Positions 1-6,547 of a stretch of DNA of 36,754 nucleotides are shown here, piece by piece (within the stretch, counting starts at the first letter, position 1; every line of letters starts with the position of its first letter). The notes below the pieces were generated by a model. It saw nothing but the letters and a program-made list of their open reading frames with translations. It made no database searches and had not been told where the DNA came from. The stretch is from positions 1 through 36,754 of the IMG/VR virus record IMGVR_UViG_3300020428_000037. One strand, given 5' to 3'. Source of the stretch: a virus. Both the position numbers and the translations under genes were made by a program.

Positions 1-61
1 AGTCTAGCTGATGAGGTTTAATTAACCGAAACTAGGGTATTAATTTACCCTAGTCCTAGAC
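1..61 (+). ncRNA. Type I hammerhead ribozyme, copy 1
   Basis: All elements of a hammerhead are present in order. Stem I 5' strand GTCTAG is at 2-7 and core CTGATGA at 8-14. Stem II is GGTT (15-18) with AACC (24-27) around a 5-nt loop. GAAA is at 28-31. Stem III is 8 bp (32-39 with 46-53) around a TTAATT hexaloop. The cleavage triplet GTC is at 53-55, and stem I 3' strand CTAGAC (56-61) pairs perfectly with 2-7. Stems II and III are closed and stem I is open, so this is type I. Predicted cleavage is after C55. The next gene starts at 91 with AAAGGAG before it, so cleavage would leave a 35-nt leader with a 5'-OH. Every helix differs in sequence from the copy at 36336 while pairing is kept. Confidence 0.93.
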
Positions 62-90
62 AATCAAGTCTAAACATAAAGGAGAATATT

Positions 91-543
91 ATGAATAAAA
101 TTGAATATAAAAATATGTGTGATGCTATTGAAAAAATGGTTGAGTTAGAATTAATATTTAACCAATCAAAATTTTATGGTGCTATTAAAAACTGGATAAG
201 TGGTGAAGATTTTTGCCAAATGTTTTCCCGTCTTTACCCTTTTTATTATCAAACATTATATAGGAATAGGGATAGCCGTGATATTATTTGGGAGTATTGG
301 AGCCGTAAAAAAGACGAAATAGATACCTTTAATATTTATGTTAAAATTGAGGGTGGTTTACAGTTAGGTATTATTACTTGTTACAGAGCAGGTCAATGGC
401 AATCTGATGATGATTATGCGTTAAATTTTGAGTTAGGTTATGAGCATTTCAACGACAAAGAAAATGTGCCTTTTGTTAGTTTTGAATCTTATGAAGATTT
501 TAAATATACTAATCAAATTGACAATGACACGAATCAAAAGTAA
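91..543 (+). CDS. Hypothetical protein, first gene after ribozyme copy 1
   Basis: Predicted 150-aa protein that I do not recognise. It is rich in aromatic and acidic residues, with many Tyr and Trp in residues 48-75 (for example LYPFYYQ and IIWEYW). It has no signal peptide, membrane segment or catalytic motif that I can see. The start is supported by AAAGGAG about 8 nt upstream. The leader between the hammerhead cleavage site and this start closely resembles the leader after the second ribozyme (AAGTCTA, then ACATAAAGGAG), so the ribozyme and the ribosome-binding leader look duplicated as one block. It is the first of a run of small plus-strand genes. Confidence 0.8.
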   Translation: MNKIEYKNMCDAIEKMVELELIFNQSKFYGAIKNWISGEDFCQMFSRLYPFYYQTLYRNRDSRDIIWEYWSRKKDEIDTFNIYVKIEGGLQLGIITCYRAGQWQSDDDYALNFELGYEHFNDKENVPFVSFESYEDFKYTNQIDNDTNQK

Positions 544-581
544 TTTACACAAAGGAAAGAAACAAAACAAAGGAGAGAATA

Positions 582-827
582 ATGGACAAAATTGAAACCG
601 AAAATGGTTATTACTACAAAGGCAAACTATCAGAAGTATCGGCAAAGATAAAAGCCGAGGTTCAAGAGTACAAAGAGAGGTCAATAAAAAAGGTTCTTAA
701 AAAGAACACCTCTTTCACTACCCTTGGTGATAGTATTATATCACCTATACAACTACTGGATAAAATGGTTGCTAAAGGCAATATCTCAAAAGAACGAGCC
801 GAAGAACTAAAGCAAACGGTCAAGTAA
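582..827 (+). CDS. Small hypothetical protein with SHOCT-like C-terminus
   Basis: Predicted 81-aa lysine- and glutamate-rich protein. The last 25 residues (from LLDKMVAKGNISKERAEEL onward) look like the short helical SHOCT-type oligomerisation motif often found at protein C-termini; this is a resemblance only. AAAGGAG lies upstream of the ATG. The stop codon is followed at once by the ATG of the next small gene, which points to translational coupling. Confidence 0.7.
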   Translation: MDKIETENGYYYKGKLSEVSAKIKAEVQEYKERSIKKVLKKNTSFTTLGDSIISPIQLLDKMVAKGNISKERAEELKQTVK

Positions 828-941
828 ATGCTTAAATTAAAACTACTGTTCGTGGTTATGGTGTTATTGTTTTTAAACGCAATAGCACCAAAGCCATTTG
901 AAAAACATGACCAAGTGGAATGTATTAACTTAAATGACTGA
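828..941 (+). CDS. Tiny membrane or exported peptide
   Basis: A 37-codon reading frame whose ATG directly follows the stop of the preceding gene and whose end overlaps the next start in the string ATGACTGA. It encodes a lysine-containing N-terminus, a hydrophobic stretch (LLFVVMVLLFLNAIA), then a short polar tail with one Cys. This has the form of a signal peptide or single membrane anchor. The tight coupling on both sides is the main evidence that it is translated. The function is unknown; a small lysis or superinfection role is possible but not shown. Confidence 0.6.
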   Translation: MLKLKLLFVVMVLLFLNAIAPKPFEKHDQVECINLND

Positions 942-1137
942 ATATAATATTAAATTAACTATAAGAACCAGCATTGAAAAAATAGTTGATGCTGACTCGT
1001 TAGAACAAGCCGAAGATATAGTGTGGGAAGATTTAATAAACGCTGACCCTAAATATGGTCATTACATACTTATAAGCGGTACAAAAAATTACGAATTATT
1101 AAACAAGGAAGACTTTGAAGGAGAGAATAATGAGTAA
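934..1137 (+). CDS. Small hypothetical protein, DpnD/PcfM-like fold possible
   Basis: Predicted 67-aa acidic protein. A beta-strand-like N-terminus (YNIKLTIRTSIEKIVDAD) is followed by SLEQAEDIVWEDL. This strand then Ala/Glu-rich helix pattern resembles the small DpnD/PcfM-like proteins of phages and plasmids. The similarity is weak and rests on pattern only. The start overlaps the upstream stop (ATGACTGA), and its own end overlaps the start of the next small gene at 1130. Confidence 0.65.
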   Translation: MTEYNIKLTIRTSIEKIVDADSLEQAEDIVWEDLINADPKYGHYILISGTKNYELLNKEDFEGENNE

Positions 1138-1258
1138 AAGATTAATACCTGGTAAGACAAGAAATAGTAAAGGCAAAAAGGTATCACACAGGCCAATAAG
1201 GGCTAAAGATGTTATTTTTGATGAAGATATTAGAAAGTGGTACAAAAAAAATGACTGA
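1130..1258 (+). CDS. Tiny basic protein upstream of glycosyltransferase
   Basis: A 42-codon frame with GGAGAG shortly before its ATG. The product is strongly basic in its first half (MSKRLIPGKTRNSKGKK) and ends WYKKND. It overlaps the preceding gene by 8 nt, and its stop overlaps the glycosyltransferase start as ATGACTGA. That is the same junction string as at 934, suggesting a chain of translationally coupled genes. No function can be assigned. Confidence 0.6.
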   Translation: MSKRLIPGKTRNSKGKKVSHRPIRAKDVIFDEDIRKWYKKND

Positions 1259-2501
1259 AGAAACATATCAACAACCATTATTTGAGGACATAGAACAAGA
1301 AGACCATTGGGTTAGGCATTGGCAAGGTATGCCTCATTTTCATAGTGAGCAAGAAAAAGAACCTGAGATTACGGCAATCTTTAAGTTTAGAAATAAAGAT
1401 GATTTTTTAGAGTTTAAAGATACTGTTCAAGAAAAACTTTATAACAATGAAACAGTATTTATAGGTGAGCAAAGTATTGAAACAAAAAGGGCATGGTACC
1501 CTCTTAACGAAAAAGCAAGTAAGTATAGATATGTTAATAGAGATAAAACAATTAACCCTAGATTCCCTATTTATATAGTTAGTAAAGGTAGATATAAAAC
1601 TAACCCTACAAGCAAAGCATTATACAAAATGGGCGTACCTTTTTATATTGTTGTAGAGGAATTTGAATATGATTTATATGCACAAAACGAATACATAGAT
1701 AAAGATAATATATTAATATTACCTAAAGGTTATCAAGATGACTATGATGTATTTTGGGAAGATGATGACCCGAGAGTTGGGCCAGGGGCCGCTAGAAATT
1801 TTGTATGGGACCATAGTATGAATAATGGACATGATTGGCATTGGGTCATGGACGACAACATAGAAAATTTTAAAAGATTAGATAACAGTAAGAAAGTTAT
1901 TTGCACAAGTGGGAATATGTTTTACGCTTGTGAGGAATTTGTTTTAAGATACAAGAACTTAGCACAAGCTGGTTTACAATACACTTTCTTTGTTCCTAGA
2001 GGGCAAAAACGACCAGCTTATAAATTAAACACAAGAATATATAGTTGTTTATTAATAAGAAATGATACAGGCTATCGTTGGCGAGGAAGATATAACGAAG
2101 ATACAGATTTATCTTTACGAATGTTAAAAGATGGTTGGTGTACCGTTCAGTTTAATTTCTTTTTACAAGGTAAGTTAGGAACGCAGACACTTAGAGGTGG
2201 TAACAGTCAAGAATTTTATGACGGCGAAGGAACTAAAAACAAGAGCCAGATGTTAGTTGATATGCACCCTGATGTGGCTGTAAATTCATTTAAGTATGGT
2301 CGTTGGCATCATCATGTAAATTATGATAAATTTAGAAACGCAAGATTGATTTTAAAAGATAATTATTTAATGCCGACTGGTGTTAATAATTTTAAAGTTG
2401 ATTTAGTTAGATTAAAAAAAGATGATGACTTAGAAAGTAAAGAGTTAGAAAAATTAGAATTAGAATCAGAAGTAGAAGGAGATAACAATGAGAATAATTA
2501 G
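1251..2501 (+). CDS. TET-associated-type glycosyltransferase (TAGT)
   Basis: Predicted 416-aa glycosyltransferase. The central region begins with the diagnostic strand FPIYIVSKGRY (about residues 105-115) and continues with MGVPFYIVVEEFEYD. A GT-A-like acidic metal-binding motif WVMDDN lies near residues 198-203, followed by RIYSCLLI and RGRYNEDTDLSLR (about 280-290). This pattern matches phage TET/JBP-associated glycosyltransferases, which transfer sugars onto oxidised or hydroxymethylated pyrimidines in DNA. I chose ATG 1251 rather than the in-frame ATG at 1209 because 1251 sits in an ATGACTGA overlap with the upstream small gene. No TET/JBP dioxygenase or hydroxymethylase is visible in the window, so the acceptor is unclear; a protein or cell-surface substrate cannot be excluded. 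It overlaps the recombinase gene by 14 nt. Confidence 0.8.
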   Translation: MTEETYQQPLFEDIEQEDHWVRHWQGMPHFHSEQEKEPEITAIFKFRNKDDFLEFKDTVQEKLYNNETVFIGEQSIETKRAWYPLNEKASKYRYVNRDKTINPRFPIYIVSKGRYKTNPTSKALYKMGVPFYIVVEEFEYDLYAQNEYIDKDNILILPKGYQDDYDVFWEDDDPRVGPGAARNFVWDHSMNNGHDWHWVMDDNIENFKRLDNSKKVICTSGNMFYACEEFVLRYKNLAQAGLQYTFFVPRGQKRPAYKLNTRIYSCLLIRNDTGYRWRGRYNEDTDLSLRMLKDGWCTVQFNFFLQGKLGTQTLRGGNSQEFYDGEGTKNKSQMLVDMHPDVAVNSFKYGRWHHHVNYDKFRNARLILKDNYLMPTGVNNFKVDLVRLKKDDDLESKELEKLELESEVEGDNNENN

Positions 2502-3243
2502 TTATATAAGACTATCATCAGAAACACAGATAGATAATCAATCAGCAAATAATCAGAAAGAAGTAAACACTCTTGAGATAAATAAACTAAAAGAATCAGG
2601 AGATATTAAACATAATATTCAAACTGAAGTTATTGATGATTCAGGTATATCAGGTCTATTAGATTTTAAAGATAGAAAGTACGGCAAACAATTATTAGAA
2701 TTAAAAGCAGAGGATTATATATTTGCATCTAACATTGATAGACTTGCTAGAGATAATAGAATTTTTGAAAATTTTATTTACGACTGCAAAGTAAAAGGCA
2801 TTAATGTAATAGTACCAAACACCGGCAACATAGCTAAAAGCAAAGTTGGTCTTGAAGCATCACTTCATGCCGTTTTTGCTAAAGAATATGCTAGACGAGT
2901 TAAAGAAAATTGTAGAACAGGGACAAAAAGAAAAAGACAATTTGCCTATCACGAATTTCCTGCTGTAAAAAATGGTATGGGTGGTAAAGTACCTTATGGT
3001 TATAGAAAAGAAGGCTCTGGCAAAGACGCTGATTTTATTAAGTATGTATGGTTAGATGATGCTGTATCTTTAATTAAAAAATTAGCTAGTGATGGTAACT
3101 CTTTAAGAGGTATAGCTGAAACAGTTACAGCATCTTTTTCTATGTATGAAAAAGCAAGTATAACGCATCAAACAGTAAGCAAGATATTAACTGACTCAGC
3201 AGAGTATGAAAAAAGTTTAGCAATTAATCAAGAGGTAATGTAA
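2488..3243 (+). CDS. Serine recombinase / resolvase family protein
   Basis: Predicted 251-aa serine recombinase. The N-terminus carries the catalytic motif YIRLSS (nucleophile Ser10 or Ser11), and the conserved RLARDNR follows at residues 85-91. A DNA-binding Recombinase-type segment with VPYGYRKEG lies around residue 170, and an HTH-like segment (NSLRGIAETV, then TVSKILTD) is near the end. The length is short compared with large serine integrases (about 450-550 aa), so the zinc-ribbon and coiled-coil parts are missing. It could resolve multimers, invert a segment, or integrate the phage genome. No attachment site is obvious. It lies in the accessory operon between the glycosyltransferase and a small ORF. 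Confidence 0.85.
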   Translation: MRIISYIRLSSETQIDNQSANNQKEVNTLEINKLKESGDIKHNIQTEVIDDSGISGLLDFKDRKYGKQLLELKAEDYIFASNIDRLARDNRIFENFIYDCKVKGINVIVPNTGNIAKSKVGLEASLHAVFAKEYARRVKENCRTGTKRKRQFAYHEFPAVKNGMGGKVPYGYRKEGSGKDADFIKYVWLDDAVSLIKKLASDGNSLRGIAETVTASFSMYEKASITHQTVSKILTDSAEYEKSLAINQEVM

Positions 3244-3473
3244 TGAAACAAAAAGAACTACAAAAAGAAATTGAAAAAGATTTGGATAAATTGGGGAATA
3301 AATATAGCGAAATGGGTGATGAGCAAGAGTTATTTTTTATGGCTTATACATCAGAAACATTTTTAGTTAGTATGATAAAAAATGTTCCAGCTTCTCAATC
3401 GTTAATTATTTTTGTAAATATACTTAAAAATATACTTACAAATTTAGTTGACACTTACGCTATAAAAAAGTAG
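3243..3473 (+). CDS. Small hypothetical protein at end of plus operon
   Basis: Predicted 76-aa protein with a charged N-terminal helix (KQKELQKEIEKDLDKLG) and a more hydrophobic C-terminal half. Its ATG overlaps the stop of the recombinase gene (TAATG), so it is probably translated by coupling. It is the last gene before the strong terminator at 3523. I do not recognise it; a partner of the recombinase is one possibility from position alone. Confidence 0.65.
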   Translation: MKQKELQKEIEKDLDKLGNKYSEMGDEQELFFMAYTSETFLVSMIKNVPASQSLIIFVNILKNILTNLVDTYAIKK

Positions 3474-3522
3474 ATTTTAATTGTAAATTCATAATGTTTA
3501 CAACCTTTATTAAATGTTGATG

Positions 3523-3558
3523 AACAAGGGCAGTTTAATTACTGCTCTTGTTTTTTTT
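3523..3558 (+). terminator. Rho-independent terminator of the plus accessory operon
   Basis: A 12-bp stem (3523-3534 with 3541-3552, one G-U pair) closes a TTAATT hexaloop and runs into eight T residues. It lies 50 nt after the last plus-strand gene. The same TTAATT loop occurs in stem III of both hammerheads. Confidence 0.9.
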
Positions 3559-3562
3559 ATGG

Positions 3563-3629
3563 GTAAGAAAACCTAGCCAAGTCTTACGAGGGTGGGAAGG
3601 AAAGATGAAAGAATAACTGCTTGGCTAGG
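3563..3629. other. Structured intergenic element with possible pseudoknot
   Basis: A perfect 10-bp stem, CCTAGCCAAG (3572-3581) with CTTGGCTAGG (3620-3629), encloses a 38-nt purine-rich loop on the plus strand (GGGTGGGAAGGAAAG). A second 6-bp helix, GTAAGA (3563-3568) with TCTTAC (3582-3587), interleaves with it, giving H-type pseudoknot topology. It sits between convergent operons, past the plus terminator and downstream of the large terminase gene. The strand of action is unknown. It could be a minus-strand 3' end structure, since CTTGGCTAGG is followed by TTTTCTT on that strand. Confidence 0.5.
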
Positions 3630-3682
3630 GAAAATAAAAACGCTTTTTCTACATCTAGTGATTATTTTAAACCAAGAAATAG

Positions 3683-5095
3683 TTAAACAACACCCTTAAT
3701 ATCTCTTACTAGAGGTTGTTTCCAATCTCTTGCATAAGAACCTGAACGAGAAGCAATAGCATCACCTGCCATTAAAAGAACTAAAGCATCAGCAACATCT
3801 GGTGAACGACCAATTCTTTTTTTTATCTGGTCTTTCGATTCAACTTGTATCTTACCACCAGCAGTAAATTTATATTTTACACCAACTAAGTCAGCAATCA
3901 TGTATTCATTAGCTGGTAACTTGCACATTTTAGCTTCTAAAAATGACCTAAACTTAAACCATAATTCACTTCTTAAATTCATGTATGTTTCTTTTTGGCT
4001 AGGACTTTCTGCCACATTAATTCCAACAGCGTTTAATCTTCCTATAGCATTAAGACTATCCAGAACACCATAACCCATTCCTATAACATCTATATAAACT
4101 TCCATAGGCCTATTTTCTGGTTCTGTAGTATCAAACTCAGCTTGAACTCTACCACTTAACTCCATTAAATCTAATCGCTTCCATGTTTTGATTTCAGTTA
4201 TAATGTTGCCTTGTTTTTTAACAAGAACTGAACTATCTGCACCATGTCTTGCTACATCTAAAGCCCATATTGTATCAGATACACCATGGTCAGAAGGTAT
4301 TTCTCTTTGTATAGCTGAATCGACTAACTCTAAAGGTATAATAGTATCGTCAGTTTCTTCTGCAAATTCACCTAATACTCTAACTTTATATGCTGAACTT
4401 TCTTCACCATATCTCATAGCCATTTCTTCAACAAAATCTTCTGATACTCTATCGCTATCAAAAGCAGATATATGAAAAGTTTTCCATGCGCCTTTTAATT
4501 TGTTGTGCGTATCATAAAATAGACCAGAATTTCTTGTTGGGTTACCTAATAAAATTGTGTGAACATTATGTCCTGACATAGAACCAGCGGCCGATTCAAA
4601 GACTTCTTCTGGAATTCCTGATGCTTCATCACAAAGTAAAATAACTTTACCTTGACTATGAACACCGGCTAACGCTTCAGGCTGTTCTTTTCTTGAGGTT
4701 CTAGCTGATATAAACGCTTCAGCACTTCTTGATTTTAAAACTACTCTATCACTTTTAACATCAACTAAATCTTGTAATGCTTGTGGCATTTCGCCAATCC
4801 ATTTCTTTAACTCGGCAAACAAAGCATCAAACAACTGACCACTTGTTGGAGCAGTTACTATAAGTTTACAATCGAGGTGTGTAAGTAAAGTATGTATTAA
4901 TATCCAACTTGCAACAGAAGATTTACCAACACCGTGAGCAGAACGAACAGATATTTTTCTTTCACCAGAAACAATAGCTTTCATTAACTCAGACTGCCAT
5001 TTATCTGGATTAATACCTAAAATGTTTTCACAAAATAAAGTAGGTTCATCTTTGTAAGTTTTAATAAAATCCACAAATGGATTAGGTTCATTCAT
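3683..5095 (-). CDS. terL: Terminase large subunit
   Basis: Predicted 470-aa packaging motor. The N-terminal ATPase has Walker A SAHGVGKS (residues 52-59), Walker B VILLCDEA (151-158) and the coupling motif LLGNPT (182-187). The C-terminal RNase H-like nuclease shows ALDVARHGADSS (278-289), YIDVIG (Asp336) and the final acidic motif SPDVADAL (Asp433, Asp436). The length is usual for the family. The start codon immediately follows the stop of the small zinc-binding ORF. It is the last gene of the minus-strand replication operon, far from the small terminase at 34173, which heads the late operon; across the circle they are about 5.8 kb apart. Confidence 0.96.
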   Translation of the reverse strand: MNEPNPFVDFIKTYKDEPTLFCENILGINPDKWQSELMKAIVSGERKISVRSAHGVGKSSVASWILIHTLLTHLDCKLIVTAPTSGQLFDALFAELKKWIGEMPQALQDLVDVKSDRVVLKSRSAEAFISARTSRKEQPEALAGVHSQGKVILLCDEASGIPEEVFESAAGSMSGHNVHTILLGNPTRNSGLFYDTHNKLKGAWKTFHISAFDSDRVSEDFVEEMAMRYGEESSAYKVRVLGEFAEETDDTIIPLELVDSAIQREIPSDHGVSDTIWALDVARHGADSSVLVKKQGNIITEIKTWKRLDLMELSGRVQAEFDTTEPENRPMEVYIDVIGMGYGVLDSLNAIGRLNAVGINVAESPSQKETYMNLRSELWFKFRSFLEAKMCKLPANEYMIADLVGVKYKFTAGGKIQVESKDQIKKRIGRSPDVADALVLLMAGDAIASRSGSYARDWKQPLVRDIKGVV

Positions 5096-5254
5096 TTACC
5101 ATTTTCCTAAAGGACATTTTTGTTGTTTAAATAATGTCTTAGCATTTATAACACATCTGCAATAATTACAAATTGCTCCATAAGTTCCTTCTGATTTAGA
5201 ACTGCAATCATTACAGATTTTAATTCTTTTCTTCTGTAATTTTCTACTTATCAT
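5096..5254 (-). CDS. Small zinc-ribbon-like protein
   Basis: A 52-codon frame ending directly before the terL start. The product has two cysteine clusters, ICNDC and CNYCRC, about 15 residues apart, consistent with a treble-clef or ribbon zinc site, in a lysine-rich background. No HNH histidines are present. The Shine-Dalgarno sequence is poor (A-rich), so translation may depend on coupling. Its place beside terL suggests a packaging or nucic-acid-binding accessory role, as HNH-like partners often sit there, but that is inference. Confidence 0.6.
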   Translation of the reverse strand: MISRKLQKKRIKICNDCSSKSEGTYGAICNYCRCVINAKTLFKQQKCPLGKW

Positions 5255-5266
5255 TTATTTTTTCTT

Positions 5267-5545
5267 TTAATTTAACTTCTTTTTATCATATTCAACACGA
5301 AAAACATTTTCACCAAATGCACCTATAACTCCCATACAAGACTTTGCTGACTCAGTAAAATCTTTATAACCATGACAATCCCTTGGTGTTTCACAGACAC
5401 AACATTTTGACTCGTATTCAAAACAAATTACTTGAGAACAAGCATCAATCATTAATTCTATATAATCAGCTTCAGTAATCTTAATAAAATCATCAAAATC
5501 AATAGATTTTTTTATGTCAGTCATAGCGTTTACATTATACACCAT
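5267..5545 (-). CDS. Cysteine-rich hypothetical protein
   Basis: Predicted 92-aa acidic protein with seven cysteines, five of them clustered in CFEYESKCCVCETPRDC. This may bind zinc. It overlaps the upstream gene by 11 nt. Met8 is a possible alternative start, but GGGAAAG precedes the chosen one. The function is unknown; it belongs to the run of small genes between the primase-helicase and the large terminase. Confidence 0.65.
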   Translation of the reverse strand: MVYNVNAMTDIKKSIDFDDFIKITEADYIELMIDACSQVICFEYESKCCVCETPRDCHGYKDFTESAKSCMGVIGAFGENVFRVEYDKKKLN

Positions 5546-5813
5546 TATTTCTTTCCCATATAATATTACTTATTTCTTTGTTTAGTCTGATTAACTGACT
5601 ATCAGTTAATTTAACTTTTATACAATTTCTATTACTATTACTTATTATTAAGTATTCTTTGTTTATACTTACACAATCATAATTATTATTTTCTGCCAAA
5701 TTCAAGATATATTTTCTTCTTTCTTCTTTATTAAAACTATAGTTTCTAAAAACTTGTTCTTCATCTGCTGTAATACCAACAGATTCTAATAATTCTTTAT
5801 TAGTTTTGTTCAT
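5535..5813 (-). CDS. Hypothetical protein
   Basis: Predicted 92-aa protein starting MNKTNKELLESVG. I chose ATG 5813; an in-frame TTG lies 15 nt upstream but adds only five residues and deepens the overlap with the previous gene. The product is charged and mostly helical by eye, with a hydrophobic strand CVSINKEYLIISN in the middle. It overlaps both neighbours by about a dozen nucleotides. No family recognised. Confidence 0.65.
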   Translation of the reverse strand: MNKTNKELLESVGITADEEQVFRNYSFNKEERRKYILNLAENNNYDCVSINKEYLIISNSNRNCIKVKLTDSQLIRLNKEISNIIWERNNGV

Positions 5814-6027
5814 CTTTAGGTGCGCCAAACATATTTACAATTAAGTTATCTGCAATTTTTTGCAATTCTTCTTCTGACAAATGTTTATTTTGTTCTTTAA
5901 TTAAATCATCAAATTCAAGAGTTAATATACCTTTTTCGCCATTTATATCTACTATCTCAAATTCTTCATCTTCAACATTATCTGCATCAATATTATAATT
6001 GCTTTGCTTTTTCTTGGAGTCTGACAT
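5800..6027 (-). CDS. Acidic hypothetical protein
   Basis: Predicted 75-aa protein, strongly acidic (VEDEEFEIVDINGEKG). The start is supported by AAGGAAATTAG upstream, inside the end of the preceding gene. Small acidic phage proteins of this type are sometimes DNA mimics or inhibitors, but nothing here proves that. It lies in a tightly overlapping series of small genes. Confidence 0.65.
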   Translation of the reverse strand: MSDSKKKQSNYNIDADNVEDEEFEIVDINGEKGILTLEFDDLIKEQNKHLSEEELQKIADNLIVNMFGAPKDEQN

Positions 6028-6256
6028 CTTCTAATTTCCTTATGTTATGTTTTGCTTCTTTTATTAATCGTTCAAGTATAATTGGTGACCTTAATCTACC
6101 AAAATGACCATTTGGGCTTTCTAAATTAATTATTTGATGATTAAATTTTTCTAATATGATTAATTGTTTTATTAATGATTCTCTTTCATACTCTAGTTTT
6201 ATTCTTTTTCTTCTTTCAGAATTTATTTTTGAGTTTAAAATAAGTTTAGTAACCAT
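5993..6256 (-). CDS. Basic helical hypothetical protein
   Basis: Predicted 87-aa very basic protein with long charged helices (SERRKRIKLEYERESL and ERLIKEAKHNIRKLEDV) separated by a Gly/Pro-containing turn, compatible with a coiled-coil hairpin. Its ATG overlaps the stop of the NrdR-like gene (TAATG). No family recognised; nucleic-acid binding is possible from charge alone. Confidence 0.65.
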   Translation of the reverse strand: MVTKLILNSKINSERRKRIKLEYERESLIKQLIILEKFNHQIINLESPNGHFGRLRSPIILERLIKEAKHNIRKLEDVRLQEKAKQL

Positions 6257-6546
6257 TAAAGTTTTCCTTTTAAAAAACTATCTATAAATTCTCTTTCATC
6301 TATATCATCATTTTGAATATAAAAACTATCCGTTCTTTTAGATTTAGAGGGTGCTTTAGTATGACCTCGTCTGCGAATCTTCACCAGTGGGCTTCTTTCG
6401 GCTTTGTTTTTTTGTAAAACTATATTTTCTTGTGTTGAAAATCGAAAACCACAATCTAAACACTCTCGTCTGCGTTTGATACAAACATCTGCTTTTCTGC
6501 TTTCTAGCACTTTGTTTTTACTACTGTTACATTTACTACAATTCAT
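6256..6546 (-). CDS. NrdR-like zinc-ribbon protein without ATP-cone
   Basis: Predicted 96-aa protein. Residues 1-41 match the zinc-ribbon half of the ribonucleotide reductase repressor NrdR: MNCSKCNSS, VLESR, IKRRRECLDCGFRFST. The four zinc ligands are paired as CxxC and CxxC, with the typical arginine run between them. The ATP-cone that senses dNTPs in true NrdR is absent; a basic, disordered-looking tail follows instead. I chose ATG 6546, right after the upstream stop and just before the first zinc cysteine; a start 54 nt upstream would only add overlap. No ribonucleotide reductase gene is present, so it might act on host promoters or simply bind DNA. Confidence 0.72.
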   Translation of the reverse strand: MNCSKCNSSKNKVLESRKADVCIKRRRECLDCGFRFSTQENIVLQKNKAERSPLVKIRRRGHTKAPSKSKRTDSFYIQNDDIDEREFIDSFLKGKL

Positions 6547-6547
6547 T

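Noticed and set aside
370-420. Further hammerhead core candidates (CTGATGA near 405 and CTGAAGA near 1254).
   Set aside because: No following stem II, GAAA and stem III arrangement can be formed, and both lie in coding sequence.
1209-1250. Earlier ATG at 1209 for the glycosyltransferase.
   Set aside because: It would overlap most of the upstream 42-aa gene, and the extra residues are just another frame of that gene; ATG 1251 has the coupled ATGACTGA junction.
3563-3629. Interpretation of the 3563-3629 element as an HDV-like or pistol ribozyme.
   Set aside because: The helix order is pseudoknotted, but there is no P3-type hairpin or recognisable conserved core of those classes.
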